From contig SVST01000011.1 of NCBI GenBank assembly GCA_015064155.1, positions 26,398 through 90,397 of the forward strand: a DNA stretch of 64,000 nucleotides, in the 5' to 3' direction. Below are positions 42,038 through 50,666 of the stretch, piece after piece (positions within the stretch are counted from its first letter, which is position 1; each line of letters starts with the position of its first letter). The position numbers were made by a program, and so were the translations under genes. This DNA is from Oscillospiraceae bacterium. Its GTDB lineage: Bacteria > Bacillota > Clostridia > Oscillospirales > CAG-272. The notes under the pieces were generated by a model that saw only the letters and a program-made list of their open reading frames with translations, was not told where the DNA came from and did no database searches.

Positions 42038-43417
42038 TCAGCGACCTCCTACGGTAATCGACGAAACGCGGATCAACGGTTGCCCCACGTCGGTGGGAAC
42101 GCTTCCGCTTTCCGAGCCGCACATGCCCTGCGCGGTTTCCAGATTTTGACCCACCATGTCGATGTTTTGCAGAATCTCGGAGCCGGTTCCGATCAACGAC
42201 GCGCCGCGTACCGGCTCACAGATCTTTCCGTTGCGAACCAGATATCCCTCGGTCACCGCAAAGTTAAAGGCTCCCGTGAGGGGATTGACCGAGCCGCCGC
42301 CCATCTTGCGGCAGTACAGTCCGTTTTCGATCGACGCAATGATATCCTCGTTGCGGTCGGGTCCGTTGGCAATAAAGGTATTGGTCATGCGCGAGGTCGC
42401 GGCATAGGTGTAGCTCTGTCTGCGACCGTTTCCCGTCATCGGCATTCCCATGCGACGCGAGCCCAGGCGGTCGATCATATAGCTTTTGAGGACGCCGTTT
42501 TCGATCAGCACGTTGCGCTGTGTCGGCGTTCCCTCGTCGTCGATGTTGACCGATCCCCATGCGTTTGGAATGGTTCCGTCATCGATGGCGGTTACCTTTT
42601 CGTTGGCAATCTTTTCGCCAAGCTTGCCTGCCATCTGCGACGCGCCGATCGCCACCGAGGTCGCTTCCAGCGAATGTCCGCACGCCTCGTGGAAAATCAC
42701 ACCGCCAAACCCGTTTTCAATCGCAACCGTCATTTTGCCCGCCGGGCAGTAATCGGCACGAAGATTCACCATCGCCTGACGTGCCGCCTCTACTCCCACG
42801 TCACGGGGATCGACGCGGTCAAACAGCTCCAAGCCAAGCCCCGCACCGGGGAAGGCAGAGCCCGATTGGTTGATGCCGTCACCGCTTGCTACCGCAGACA
42901 CACCGATGCGCGTTCGAATGTGGCGGTCGGTGGTGTAAAGTCCCTCGGTATTTGCCACCAAAATGGTGTGATCCACACCCGCAAGGCTACCCGTGACCTG
43001 CGAAATGGCAGGATCGTACTCCTTTGCCGCAAAACAGCCCCGCCGTAAAAGATCGGCGCGCTCCTTGGCGTCCACACTCGACGGCACGATCCTTGCCGGA
43101 TGCAAATTGGGGAGAAACCGTTCGCGCAGGGTCACGTGTACGTCCTCCCGCAGCTCCCCGATCGCGGCGGCAACCGCGCGCGCACACTTCATCAAGCCGT
43201 CGCGTGACAGATCCGAGGTGGATGCAAACACCGTCCGCGTCCCCAAAAAGGCACGGATCCCCACCCCCGAAATCAGCGTATCGTTGGCACGCTCGATTTT
43301 TCCGTCGACCATCGTCACCACGTTGTTGCGTGTAATCTCACCATACAGCTCCGCAAAGTCGGCACCGCCGGACAGGGCGCAACAAAGAGCCTCTTCGGCA
43401 AAAGCCTTTGAAATCAT
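42038..43417 (-). CDS. tldD: Metalloprotease TldD
   Basis: 459-residue catalytic subunit with the zinc motif HEACGH near residue 238 and the downstream G-S-V-N-I-D-D-E-G-T-P and G-R-R-Q-S-Y segments. Forms the heteromeric TldD/TldE protease with the next gene. Promoter at 43460-43488. No obvious peptide substrate gene lies next to the pair. Confidence 0.9.
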   Translation of the reverse strand: MISKAFAEEALCCALSGGADFAELYGEITRNNVVTMVDGKIERANDTLISGVGIRAFLGTRTVFASTSDLSRDGLMKCARAVAAAIGELREDVHVTLRERFLPNLHPARIVPSSVDAKERADLLRRGCFAAKEYDPAISQVTGSLAGVDHTILVANTEGLYTTDRHIRTRIGVSAVASGDGINQSGSAFPGAGLGLELFDRVDPRDVGVEAARQAMVNLRADYCPAGKMTVAIENGFGGVIFHEACGHSLEATSVAIGASQMAGKLGEKIANEKVTAIDDGTIPNAWGSVNIDDEGTPTQRNVLIENGVLKSYMIDRLGSRRMGMPMTGNGRRQSYTYAATSRMTNTFIANGPDRNEDIIASIENGLYCRKMGGGSVNPLTGAFNFAVTEGYLVRNGKICEPVRGASLIGTGSEILQNIDMVGQNLETAQGMCGSESGSVPTDVGQPLIRVSSITVGGR

Positions 43418-43459
43418 ATTCTTCTCCTCCGTTCTTCAAACAGATCGCTTTTCAGAATT

Positions 43460-43488
43460 ATTATACCACAAACCCCCGAAAAATGCAA
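43460..43488 (-). promoter_or_regulatory. Promoter of tldD-pmbA
   Basis: On the minus strand TTGCAT (43483-43488), 17-base spacer, TATAAT (43460-43465). The -35 lies in the arm of a long inverted repeat. Confidence 0.7.
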
Positions 43489-43535
43489 TTCCGTGCGGCA
43501 AATTCTTGCACGGGCAACGCATTTTTTTCGGGGGT
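43472..43535. repeat. Long inverted repeat between tRNA-Glu and tldD
   Basis: Outer arms ACCCCCGAAAAATGC and GCATTTTTTTCGGGGGT enclose an inner CCGTGC/GCACGG hairpin. Could terminate the tRNA transcript or act at the tldD promoter. Confidence 0.65.
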
Positions 43536-43689
43536 ACGCTTTTCGGGTCTTGAAAAATAAAAAAAGCAAGAATTCCATCCGTTTTCGAATAAACGGCGCG
43601 GAGCGTATGAGCAACCGAAGTTGCATACCAACCGCGTAAGGAACCTTGCATAAGGAAAGCAGGTCTTGTGAACCTGCGGATTACCATAT

Positions 43690-43764
43690 TGGTGACCCCT
43701 ACGGGAATCGAACCCATATCTTCGCCGTGAGAGGGCGACGTCTTAACCGTTTGACTAAGGGGCC
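43690..43764 (-). tRNA. tRNA-Glu (CTC)
   Basis: Cloverleaf with acceptor GGCCCCT / AGGGGTC, anticodon loop CTCTCAC (anticodon CTC), T-loop GGTTCGATTCC, and an encoded CCA. A promoter lies upstream on the minus strand. Confidence 0.9.
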
Positions 43765-43781
43765 ATGTCATTGACTTCGTT

Positions 43782-43810
43782 ATTATAGCACATCCGTCCG
43801 CTTTTTGCAA
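43782..43810 (-). promoter_or_regulatory. Promoter of tRNA-Glu
   Basis: On the minus strand TTGCAA (43805-43810), 17-base spacer, TATAAT (43782-43787). Confidence 0.75.
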
Positions 43811-43953
43811 TACCTTTTTCGCATTTTTTTGCTTTTTTGAAAACTTTTTAGCTTTTCAACAAAAAGATTCGTCTAACGAGTGCAAAAAATGGCCACTATC
43901 ATCAAAAAAAAGCGCATTTGAGGGGGCAATGCTTGCCGCGGGACGGTTTTTTC

Positions 43954-43982
43954 TTGACATTGTTTCCCAAATCGTGTATAAT
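43954..43982 (+). promoter_or_regulatory. Consensus promoter of the DUF2079 gene
   Basis: TTGACA (43954-43959), 17-base spacer, TATAAT (43977-43982): perfect hexamers. Confidence 0.9.
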
Positions 43983-44028
43983 AATAGGCAACGAATGGGA
44001 TCGGGCTCGATCCAAAAGGAGATTGTGT

Positions 44029-45879
44029 ATGCTAAATGTGATCAAAAAGCTGTGGCTGCGGCTTTGCGGTGTTTGCCGCCCCTCGCGCCTGCTTTGCCGT
44101 ATGGGGGCTGCGTGGTGCGCTTTCGCGCTGTGGAATCTGTGCGCACGTCAGGGCTCCGAAAAGCTTACCTTTCAAACCCTTTCGTTCGCACAAGAGCTTA
44201 CGTTCCCCACAATCTGCTTGCATTTCATTTTCCTTTTCGCGCTCTTTACCGCCATCTCCTGGGCAGTGGGACCCCGTCTGGAAGCCGATTCCTGGTTGCT
44301 CTTTCTCTGTTCGGGCAGCTGCGTTGGATTTTGGCTGCTCGGTTACACAGACGAAAAGTCGGAATTTCTGTTCACGTTGGCAATTTCGGCAGTCTTTTCC
44401 ATGATCCTGGTGTACGTCGTCCGTGTCAACCTGCCGCTTCTTTCGTCGATCCGAATGAACCGCGGCGGGATGTGGTTGATCGTCCTCCTGCTCGCCCTTT
44501 CGGCAGGGACCGTGATTGCCCTGATCGGCTGTCTGCGCTATAAAAGCTTTCTCACGCCAAACTTTGACTTCGGTCTGTTCTGTAATATGTTCTACAACAT
44601 GAAAGAAACCGGACTGCCCTTGGTTACCAGCGAGCGCGACGGCTGGATCTCACATTTCGCTGTTCATATTTCTCCCGTTTACTATCTGTTGCTCCCGTTC
44701 TTTTGGCTGTTTCCCTCGCCCATGACCCTGCAGATCGGACAAGCGGCGGTCATCATGCTGGGGGTTGTTCCCGTGGTGCTTCTTGCGCGGCATTTCAAGC
44801 TCTCGCGCCCCGTTACGGTGCTGCTCGCGGCTTTGTACGTCTTCTTCCCCGCGCTTTCCGCCGGCTGCTTTTACGATCTGCACGAAAACTGCTTTCTCAC
44901 GGTTTTGTTGCTGTTCACCTTTTTGTTCTATGAAAAGCGGAAATACGTCCCCATGTACGTCTTTGCACTGCTGGTGCTGTCGGTAAAGGAGGACGCCGCG
45001 GTTTATCTCCTCATCTTTGCGCTGTTTGCAATTCTATCGGAAAAACGCTATCTGCACGGAGGAATTCTTGCCGCAATGGCGGTTGGCTATTTTATCCTTT
45101 GCGGTTACCTTTTGAAGCACTACGGCGAGGGGATGATGATCAACCGCTTCAACAACCTGATTTACAACGAGGAGCAGGGCTTGTTGGGGGCGGTAAAAAC
45201 AGCACTGGTCAATCCCGGTTTCCTCTTGACCCAGCTTTTCTCAACCGAAGAAGGCTCCTGGGAGAAGCTGACGTACGCCTTGCAGATGCTTTTGCCGCTT
45301 GGACTTTTGCCGTTTTGTAACACGCGCGCATCAAGATGGCTTTTGCTTGCGCCGATTCTGGTCAATCTTCTGACCATGTACGTTTACCAATACGATATCG
45401 GCTTTCAATATCACTTTGCCATTTCGGCATTTCTGATCTATGCCGCAATCAAAAATCTTCCCACGCTTTCCTTGCCCACGAAGAGAACCCTTTTGTCGGT
45501 TTCGGCAGCGTGCTGTCTGTGTATCTACGTATCCACGGTATTACCCGTGCTTTCCACCCAATACAGGTATTGGAAAGAAGACAAGGAAACCTTTTCGCAA
45601 ATGGAAGAAATGCTTCAAGAGGTTCCCCGTGACGGATCGGTGGTTTGTTCCTCCTTCCTCGTGGCACATCTTGCCGATTGCGAGGAGGTCTACGAAATTG
45701 CCAACGATCCGAACACGGCGAGCGACTATTATCACGTTGAGATGGACACCGATTACGCGGTGTTTGATATGCGACGCGACGCGCAAAGAGAGCATGCCGA
45801 GCGTTACATGGCGGCGGGCTATACCGTGATTTCAAAGGGAGCATACCCGATCATCGTGCTGAAAGCCCCCGTGGGTTGA
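44029..45879 (+). CDS. DUF2079-family polytopic membrane protein
   Basis: 616-residue protein with about 12 hydrophobic segments and a soluble C-terminal part of about 90 residues. The stretch N-F-D-F-G-L-F-C-N-M-F-Y-N-M after the fifth helix and F-Y-D-L-H-E-N-C-F are typical of DUF2079. The family resembles GT-C glycosyltransferases (an acidic residue in the first outer loop), so a role in transferring sugars from lipid carriers is possible. ATG 44029 has AAAAGGAG at 8 bases. Confidence 0.8.
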   Translation: MLNVIKKLWLRLCGVCRPSRLLCRMGAAWCAFALWNLCARQGSEKLTFQTLSFAQELTFPTICLHFIFLFALFTAISWAVGPRLEADSWLLFLCSGSCVGFWLLGYTDEKSEFLFTLAISAVFSMILVYVVRVNLPLLSSIRMNRGGMWLIVLLLALSAGTVIALIGCLRYKSFLTPNFDFGLFCNMFYNMKETGLPLVTSERDGWISHFAVHISPVYYLLLPFFWLFPSPMTLQIGQAAVIMLGVVPVVLLARHFKLSRPVTVLLAALYVFFPALSAGCFYDLHENCFLTVLLLFTFLFYEKRKYVPMYVFALLVLSVKEDAAVYLLIFALFAILSEKRYLHGGILAAMAVGYFILCGYLLKHYGEGMMINRFNNLIYNEEQGLLGAVKTALVNPGFLLTQLFSTEEGSWEKLTYALQMLLPLGLLPFCNTRASRWLLLAPILVNLLTMYVYQYDIGFQYHFAISAFLIYAAIKNLPTLSLPTKRTLLSVSAACCLCIYVSTVLPVLSTQYRYWKEDKETFSQMEEMLQEVPRDGSVVCSSFLVAHLADCEEVYEIANDPNTASDYYHVEMDTDYAVFDMRRDAQREHAERYMAAGYTVISKGAYPIIVLKAPVG

Positions 45880-45923
45880 TCGAAAACGTCGTATGAGGAA
45901 TTGCTTGGAAAAGGAGCTACCGC

Positions 45924-46313
45924 ATGAAGGTATATAAAAGCGAAAAGCTGATCGAACGGGGAAAACATTTGCACTTGTTCTCTGTCAGGGACGAGCAACG
46001 CTCCATGCCCCTGCACACGCACGATTTTATTGAAATCGTGTACATCGTATCGGGAAGTGTCTTGCAAACGGTAGACGGCGTTTCCTATCACATGAAACGC
46101 GGAGATATCGTCTTTTTGAACTACGGCTGTACGCACGCGTTTTCCTCCGACGAGCCCTTTTCCTATATCAACGTCTGCTTTTCGCCCGAGCTTCTCGGCA
46201 GCTCCCTTTACACAAGGGCACCTTTCTTTTCTCCGAGCTTTATGCAATATTCCTTTGCAACAGCCCTTTCTTTTATTTGTACGCAAGTGCAATTCTTTTT
46301 GCGCAATTCTTGA
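45924..46313 (+). pseudogene. AraC-family regulator truncated after the cupin sensor domain
   Basis: 129 residues. The N-terminal 90 match the AraC-type cupin (M-P-L-H-T-H-D-F-I-E-I-V-Y-I-V-S-G and R-G-D-I-V-F-L). The sequence then becomes non-homologous, and the two helix-turn-helix motifs (about 160 residues) are absent. AAAAGGAG at 7 bases suggests it was once well translated. Its stop lies inside the -35 box of the next gene's promoter, so a deletion probably fused the remnant to that promoter. Confidence 0.75.
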
Positions 46314-46338
46314 CAAAATCGACTTCGTGTGATACAAT
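46310..46338 (+). promoter_or_regulatory. Promoter of the DUF1015 gene
   Basis: TTGACA (46310-46315), 17-base spacer, TACAAT (46333-46338). Confidence 0.85.
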
Positions 46339-46399
46339 AATGTCAATCATCCGCGAAATATGAAAGCGGAAAATCCAACAGAACGCAAAGGAGCGTATC

Positions 46400-47662
46400 A
46401 TGAAAAACATTGGCTTTTGTGCAACCGATATTCTGTTGCCCGATTTTGAAAAGGTAGACGGAACCAAATGGGCTGTGGTCGCCTGCGACCAATACACCAG
46501 CGAACCCGCATATTGGGAAAATGCCGCCGCGATCGTTGGCGACGCTCCCTCCACGCTGCGTCTGATTCTGCCCGAGGTCTACCTCCACGAAACCGAGAAA
46601 AGAACCGCCGAAATCAACCGAGAAATGGCTCGTATTCAAAGCGAGCTGGTCAATTACCCGAACGCGATGATCGCGCTGGAGCGCACGCAGTCCGACGGAA
46701 CCATCCGCCGCGGAATCGTGGGAGCTTTGGATCTGGAATGCTACGAGTTTTCCAAGGGTGCCAAGTCTTTGACCCGCGCCACCGAGGGAACCGTGCTGGA
46801 GCGTATTCCCCCCCGTGTTGCCATTCGCCGCGACGCTCCCTTGGAGCTGCCCCACGTCATGCTGCTGATCGACGATCCCCGAAAGACCGTGATCGAGCCG
46901 ATTCTGCTTGCCGCATCGACACGTACTCCCGTGTACGATTTTGATCTGATGCTGGGCGGCGGTCATATCCGCGCATTCCTCCTGACCGAGGACGAGCAAT
47001 CGGCAGTATCTGCGGCTCTTGCGGCGCTGATCACCCCCGACGCAATGCAAGAAAAATACGGAGATGCGGCACTTTCTCCCTTCCTCTTTGCCGCAGGCGA
47101 CGGAAACCACTCGTTGGCAACCGCAAAAACCATCTACGAGGAGCTGAAATCCACGCTCGGCAGAGAAGCAGCGCAAAAGCACCCCGCACGCTATGCGCTT
47201 GCCGAGGTAGTCAATCTGCACGACGATTCCTTGCAGTTTGAACCGATCTACCGCGTGGTGTTCGGTTGCAATCCCGACGAGCTGCTTTCCGAGCTGCAAG
47301 CCGAAATCGATGCGCAAAAGGGATCTGCCGCAGCGCAAACCATCCGTTGGTTTACCGAAAAGGGCGAGGGAACGCTCACCGTACCGCACCCCACGGCACA
47401 GCTTGCCGTAGGTACTTTGCAAAACTTCCTGTTCGACTATACTGCGCGCCATCCCGAAGCCGAGGTTGACTACATCCACGGTGAGGATTCGCTCTGTACG
47501 CTTGCGAAGACCCCCAACAGCATCGGATTTTTGTTCGACGGTATGCGTAAGGACGAGCTGTTCCGCACCGTCCTCTACGACGGCGCACTGCCCCGCAAGA
47601 CCTTCTCCATGGGACACGCCGCCGACAAACGCTATTACCTGGAGTGCAGAAAAATCAAATAA
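46400..47662 (+). CDS. DUF1015-family protein
   Basis: 420-residue conserved cytoplasmic protein. Recognised by the A-G-D-G-N-H-S-L-A-T-A-K motif near residue 234, D-D-P-x-K-T-V-I near 155, and a C-terminal S-M-G-H-A-A-D-K-R-Y-Y-L-E-C end. In other Bacillota it lies near serine biosynthesis genes; here it stands alone. Biochemical role unknown. Codon use suggests high expression. Confidence 0.85.
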   Translation: MKNIGFCATDILLPDFEKVDGTKWAVVACDQYTSEPAYWENAAAIVGDAPSTLRLILPEVYLHETEKRTAEINREMARIQSELVNYPNAMIALERTQSDGTIRRGIVGALDLECYEFSKGAKSLTRATEGTVLERIPPRVAIRRDAPLELPHVMLLIDDPRKTVIEPILLAASTRTPVYDFDLMLGGGHIRAFLLTEDEQSAVSAALAALITPDAMQEKYGDAALSPFLFAAGDGNHSLATAKTIYEELKSTLGREAAQKHPARYALAEVVNLHDDSLQFEPIYRVVFGCNPDELLSELQAEIDAQKGSAAAQTIRWFTEKGEGTLTVPHPTAQLAVGTLQNFLFDYTARHPEAEVDYIHGEDSLCTLAKTPNSIGFLFDGMRKDELFRTVLYDGALPRKTFSMGHAADKRYYLECRKIK

Positions 47663-47682
47663 GTCTTTTTAAAAAATGGTGG

Positions 47683-47760
47683 GGGAAACTTTTTCAAAAG
47701 TTTCCCCACACCCCATCAAAACTTTCACCGCATTTTTTTGCGTGAAAGTTTTTCTTTTTT
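47683..47760. terminator. Double hairpin terminator region
   Basis: First hairpin GGGGAAACTTTT / AAAAGTTTCCCC, then AAACTTTCACCGC / GCGTGAAAGTTT with a T-run. It serves the convergent DUF1015 and nucleoside hydrolase genes. Confidence 0.85.
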
Positions 47761-47801
47761 GTGTCGAACGCTCGGTATCACCGACCGCTTGATTCCGTTT
47801 T

Positions 47802-48707
47802 TTACAACAGTGCTTGGAACAAATCCTCCATAAGAGCGTCGCGCCGAATAAAGTAAACGTAACGCATGGGATATCCGCCCGGATTCGCCGCATAAAGATT
47901 GTCGTAAGTGGGAAGCGGTGCTGTGACAATGCGGGAACGCATAAAACGCTCGTCGGTGTTGAACAGCCACGCAACGGCAGTCACGTCCCAAATCACGCGC
48001 GTCCAGGGCTTGCCCTCTGCATAGGCATCGGCATGCGCGACAGTGGTTGTTGCAAGGTAGTTGGCAAGCGGATTTTTCCCGATCAGCCAATGCTCCAATT
48101 CGGGCTTGGAAAGGCGGAACTCGCTGACCACTCCAAGACACGGAAGCTGTACCAGCGGCACCCCGCTTTGGAACACCACGCGCGCGGCGGCAACGTCCTG
48201 CTTCATATTGAACTCCGCCGTGTGGGCATAGTGGTGCGCGTGACCGCCAAGCCAAACAACCACCGTGTTTTCGGCAACCAAGGGCTCAAGCAGAATGGCA
48301 GACGCGACGTTCGTAATCGCACCGATCGCCACCACGTACAAGGGATTTTCGGGCGAATAGTCCTTTGCGCGCGCCGCAAGATCATGTGCCGCATCCGAAA
48401 CGACGGGCGTTTTTTCGTCGGGCAAGTAGCAGGGAGAGCCGCGGAATACGGGCTTGGAATCTCCCAAAAGCTCCAGCAAGCGAAACAGCTCGTGATAGCT
48501 TTTTTCCATGCCGTCGGCGGGACTCTCGGATCTCTTATTGAAATAGGGCGCGGCATAGAGAGCCTTGACCGTGCAGCGGTCGGTTGAGCGCAAGAGATAG
48601 GAAATGGCAAACTGGTCGTCGATCTCGTTACAAGCATCGGTATCCAGCACCACGTCAAAGCCCTTGCTCGGCACCGACAGATTTTTGATTCTTTGCAGAT
48701 CAGTCAT
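47802..48707 (-). CDS. Inosine/uridine-preferring nucleoside hydrolase
   Basis: 301-residue hydrolase that frees ribose from nucleosides. The Asp-rich calcium site is D-T-D-A-C-N-E-I-D-D near residue 22. The C-terminal region has V-I-W-D-V-T-A-V-A-W with the distal Asp. Its start overlaps the end of the ribokinase-AraC fusion gene by 8 bases, with AAGGAG inside that gene. The pair would convert a nucleoside to base and ribose-5-phosphate. Confidence 0.88.
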   Translation of the reverse strand: MTDLQRIKNLSVPSKGFDVVLDTDACNEIDDQFAISYLLRSTDRCTVKALYAAPYFNKRSESPADGMEKSYHELFRLLELLGDSKPVFRGSPCYLPDEKTPVVSDAAHDLAARAKDYSPENPLYVVAIGAITNVASAILLEPLVAENTVVVWLGGHAHHYAHTAEFNMKQDVAAARVVFQSGVPLVQLPCLGVVSEFRLSKPELEHWLIGKNPLANYLATTTVAHADAYAEGKPWTRVIWDVTAVAWLFNTDERFMRSRIVTAPLPTYDNLYAANPGGYPMRYVYFIRRDALMEDLFQALL

Positions 48708-49950
48708 GTCTTTTTTCTCCTTTTCGATAGGTTTTTCTGTATTCCAACGGATTCATTCCGTAAAGGGTTCGGAACGCTCTTCGGAAAAAGCTTTGGTTTT
48801 CGTAACCAACGGTGCGGATAATCTCACCAACCGACAGCTCCTCGTTCATCAAAAGCGACGCCGCACGGCGCAATCTGCGCTCCTGTACCTGCTCGCAAAA
48901 GCCCCGTCCGGTAAGCTCCTTGACAAGCTGTGCCGTATACGGTTCGGAATAACCCAGCGTCGACGCAAGCCCCGAAAGGCAAGCGGTAGGCAGACACTCG
49001 TCCAAATACAGCTCGATTTTTTGCTCGGTACCGTTGCGTTTTTCATCGATTCGGGAAAGCTCCATCGCGGGAAGCGCACAAAGGACCTCCGCCTTGTTGG
49101 GGATCGACGGCGCGGCTCCCATGCGCGATACCGAAATTGCCGCCGCGCAGGATGCCTGCTTCAGAATGTCCCCCATCGGCAGTCCCTCGGCAATGCCTGC
49201 CACAAAATAACCGGTAAAGGTGTCCCCCGCCGCGGTGGTATCGACGGCATTCACCCGAAACGAGCCGTGTGAAAGACACTGCTTTGCATCCTGATACAGA
49301 CAGCCCCGCCGTCCCAGCGTCAGCATGACGGAAAGGCGCGGATAGCGCGCATGAAAGAAGGCAAGCGATTCCTCGGAGGACGCGCATCCCGTGATATCGG
49401 CAGCCTCCACCTCGTTGAGCACCAGATACGACAGCATCTCAAAATCCAGCTGCCGTATTTTTTCATTGTAGGGAGAGGGGTTGAGAATAATCTGCAAGCC
49501 GCGCCGATAGGCTGCCTCAACCAGATATCCAAGCGCGTTTACCTCATTTTGCAGAACCAAAAGATCTCCCGCCGAAAAATGAGAAAGCGTTTCGTTGATC
49601 TGTGCGTGCGTCAGGCATTCGTTTGACCCGGGATACAAAAAAATCGAATTTTCTCCCTCACGGCTGACCTGTATGATCGCGTGCCCGTTCTTTTCCGATA
49701 CCGTTTTCAGAAACGCGGTGTCCACTCCGTTTTCTTCCAAAAGATCACGCAAAAAGTCACCGCCCTCACCGATACAGCCCGCGTGGCAGACGGCGGCACC
49801 CGCACGCGAAAGCGCGATCGATTGGTTGAGTCCCTTGCCGCCCGGAAAAACCGACATCCCACCCGTGGTTTCGGTTTCTCCCGCCTTTACGATGTGATCC
49901 AAGGAATACACGTAGTCGATATTGCAGGATCCAAAATTCAAAATCTTCAT
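48700..49950 (-). CDS. Ribokinase (PfkB) fused to an AraC-type DNA-binding domain
   Basis: 416-residue fusion. Residues 1-300 form a PfkB sugar kinase with F-P-G-G-K-G-L-N-Q near residue 36, the L-G-x-x-G-C-L-Y segment, and the anion hole/catalytic base VDTTAAGDTFTGYF near residue 237. Residues about 318-410 hold two AraC helix-turn-helix motifs (T-A-C-L-S-G-L-A-S-T-L-G-Y-S-E and the signature V-G-Y-E-N-Q-S-F-F-R-R-A-F-R). Both halves look intact. The kinase may act as ribose sensor for its own operon, which includes the nucleoside hydrolase. Promoter at 49980-50008. Confidence 0.88.
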   Translation of the reverse strand: MKILNFGSCNIDYVYSLDHIVKAGETETTGGMSVFPGGKGLNQSIALSRAGAAVCHAGCIGEGGDFLRDLLEENGVDTAFLKTVSEKNGHAIIQVSREGENSIFLYPGSNECLTHAQINETLSHFSAGDLLVLQNEVNALGYLVEAAYRRGLQIILNPSPYNEKIRQLDFEMLSYLVLNEVEAADITGCASSEESLAFFHARYPRLSVMLTLGRRGCLYQDAKQCLSHGSFRVNAVDTTAAGDTFTGYFVAGIAEGLPMGDILKQASCAAAISVSRMGAAPSIPNKAEVLCALPAMELSRIDEKRNGTEQKIELYLDECLPTACLSGLASTLGYSEPYTAQLVKELTGRGFCEQVQERRLRRAASLLMNEELSVGEIIRTVGYENQSFFRRAFRTLYGMNPLEYRKTYRKGEKRHD

Positions 49951-49979
49951 TTTTCCCCTCCGTGGGCTTCGTTGTCTTC

Positions 49980-50008
49980 ATTATAACACGTTCCATCAAA
50001 TAAAACAA
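49980..50008 (-). promoter_or_regulatory. Promoter of the ribokinase-AraC/nucleoside hydrolase unit
   Basis: On the minus strand TTGTTT (50003-50008), 17-base spacer, TATAAT (49980-49985). The weak -35 fits an activator-dependent promoter. Confidence 0.78.
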
Positions 50009-50037
50009 GGTCTGTTTTGATGTCAAAAACAGACCTT
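50007..50037 (-). terminator. Terminator of the small membrane-protein gene
   Basis: 12-base perfect stem AAGGTCTGTTTT / AAAACAGACCTT with a 7-base loop, T-rich afterwards on the minus strand. It touches the next -35 box. Confidence 0.8.
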
Positions 50038-50061
50038 TTCTATGTTTTTAAAGACGGACTC

Positions 50062-50622
50062 TCATTTGATCCGATAGGTGTTTGCCGACAGCATCTTGCG
50101 CACCGTTCTTTTTTGATCCTTGTACACGATCAGATAAAAGGTATCTCCCTCCGCGGCGCGATCGACCTGCTTTTTGGTTGCCGCTACCTTGCCGTACTCG
50201 CAAAAGTCAAAGACATATTCGGCAAACCGCACCGATGGGTCACGCAATACCAAATACTGCAAAAAGGAATAGATCCGAAAAATCGTATGCACCCACACGC
50301 CCTTTCTTTTGGAGTCGTTTTCGGCAACCCTGCGGACCCGATCCTCGCGGATCTCAAACGCGCCCTTTTGAATGAGCAGATATTCCGAGATGACGTAGTA
50401 AAGCGTCAGGCAAAGCAAAAGAGCACTCACAACGGCGACCGACACCGGCAACCATTGCAAAGCGGGATATATCAGCGAAAGCGCATGCGTTGGCAAAAAG
50501 CAGAGCAAAAAGACGAAAAAAAGAATCAAAAGGCGAGTAAACGCAAGCTCCCTCCAGCTTTTTTTCAGCATTGCCCTTGCCCGTTCGGGATGCAGCAATT
50601 CTCTCGGATCTTCTCGTGTCAT
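50062..50622 (-). CDS. Small membrane protein with two helices, unknown
   Basis: 186 residues from ATG 50622, which has AGGAGG at about 8 bases. Two adjacent hydrophobic helices (residues 25-75) are followed by a soluble basic domain resembling a PH-like or YcxB-like beta fold (F-E-I-R-E-D-R-V-R-R-V, F-C-E-Y-G-K-V). No firm family. It begins 44 bases after the ZIP transporter and is likely co-transcribed. Confidence 0.65.
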   Translation of the reverse strand: MTREDPRELLHPERARAMLKKSWRELAFTRLLILFFVFLLCFLPTHALSLIYPALQWLPVSVAVVSALLLCLTLYYVISEYLLIQKGAFEIREDRVRRVAENDSKRKGVWVHTIFRIYSFLQYLVLRDPSVRFAEYVFDFCEYGKVAATKKQVDRAAEGDTFYLIVYKDQKRTVRKMLSANTYRIK

Positions 50623-50666
50623 ATTATCGTCCTCCTTTTTTATTTTGTAAGCTCGGTCGCCAAAGA

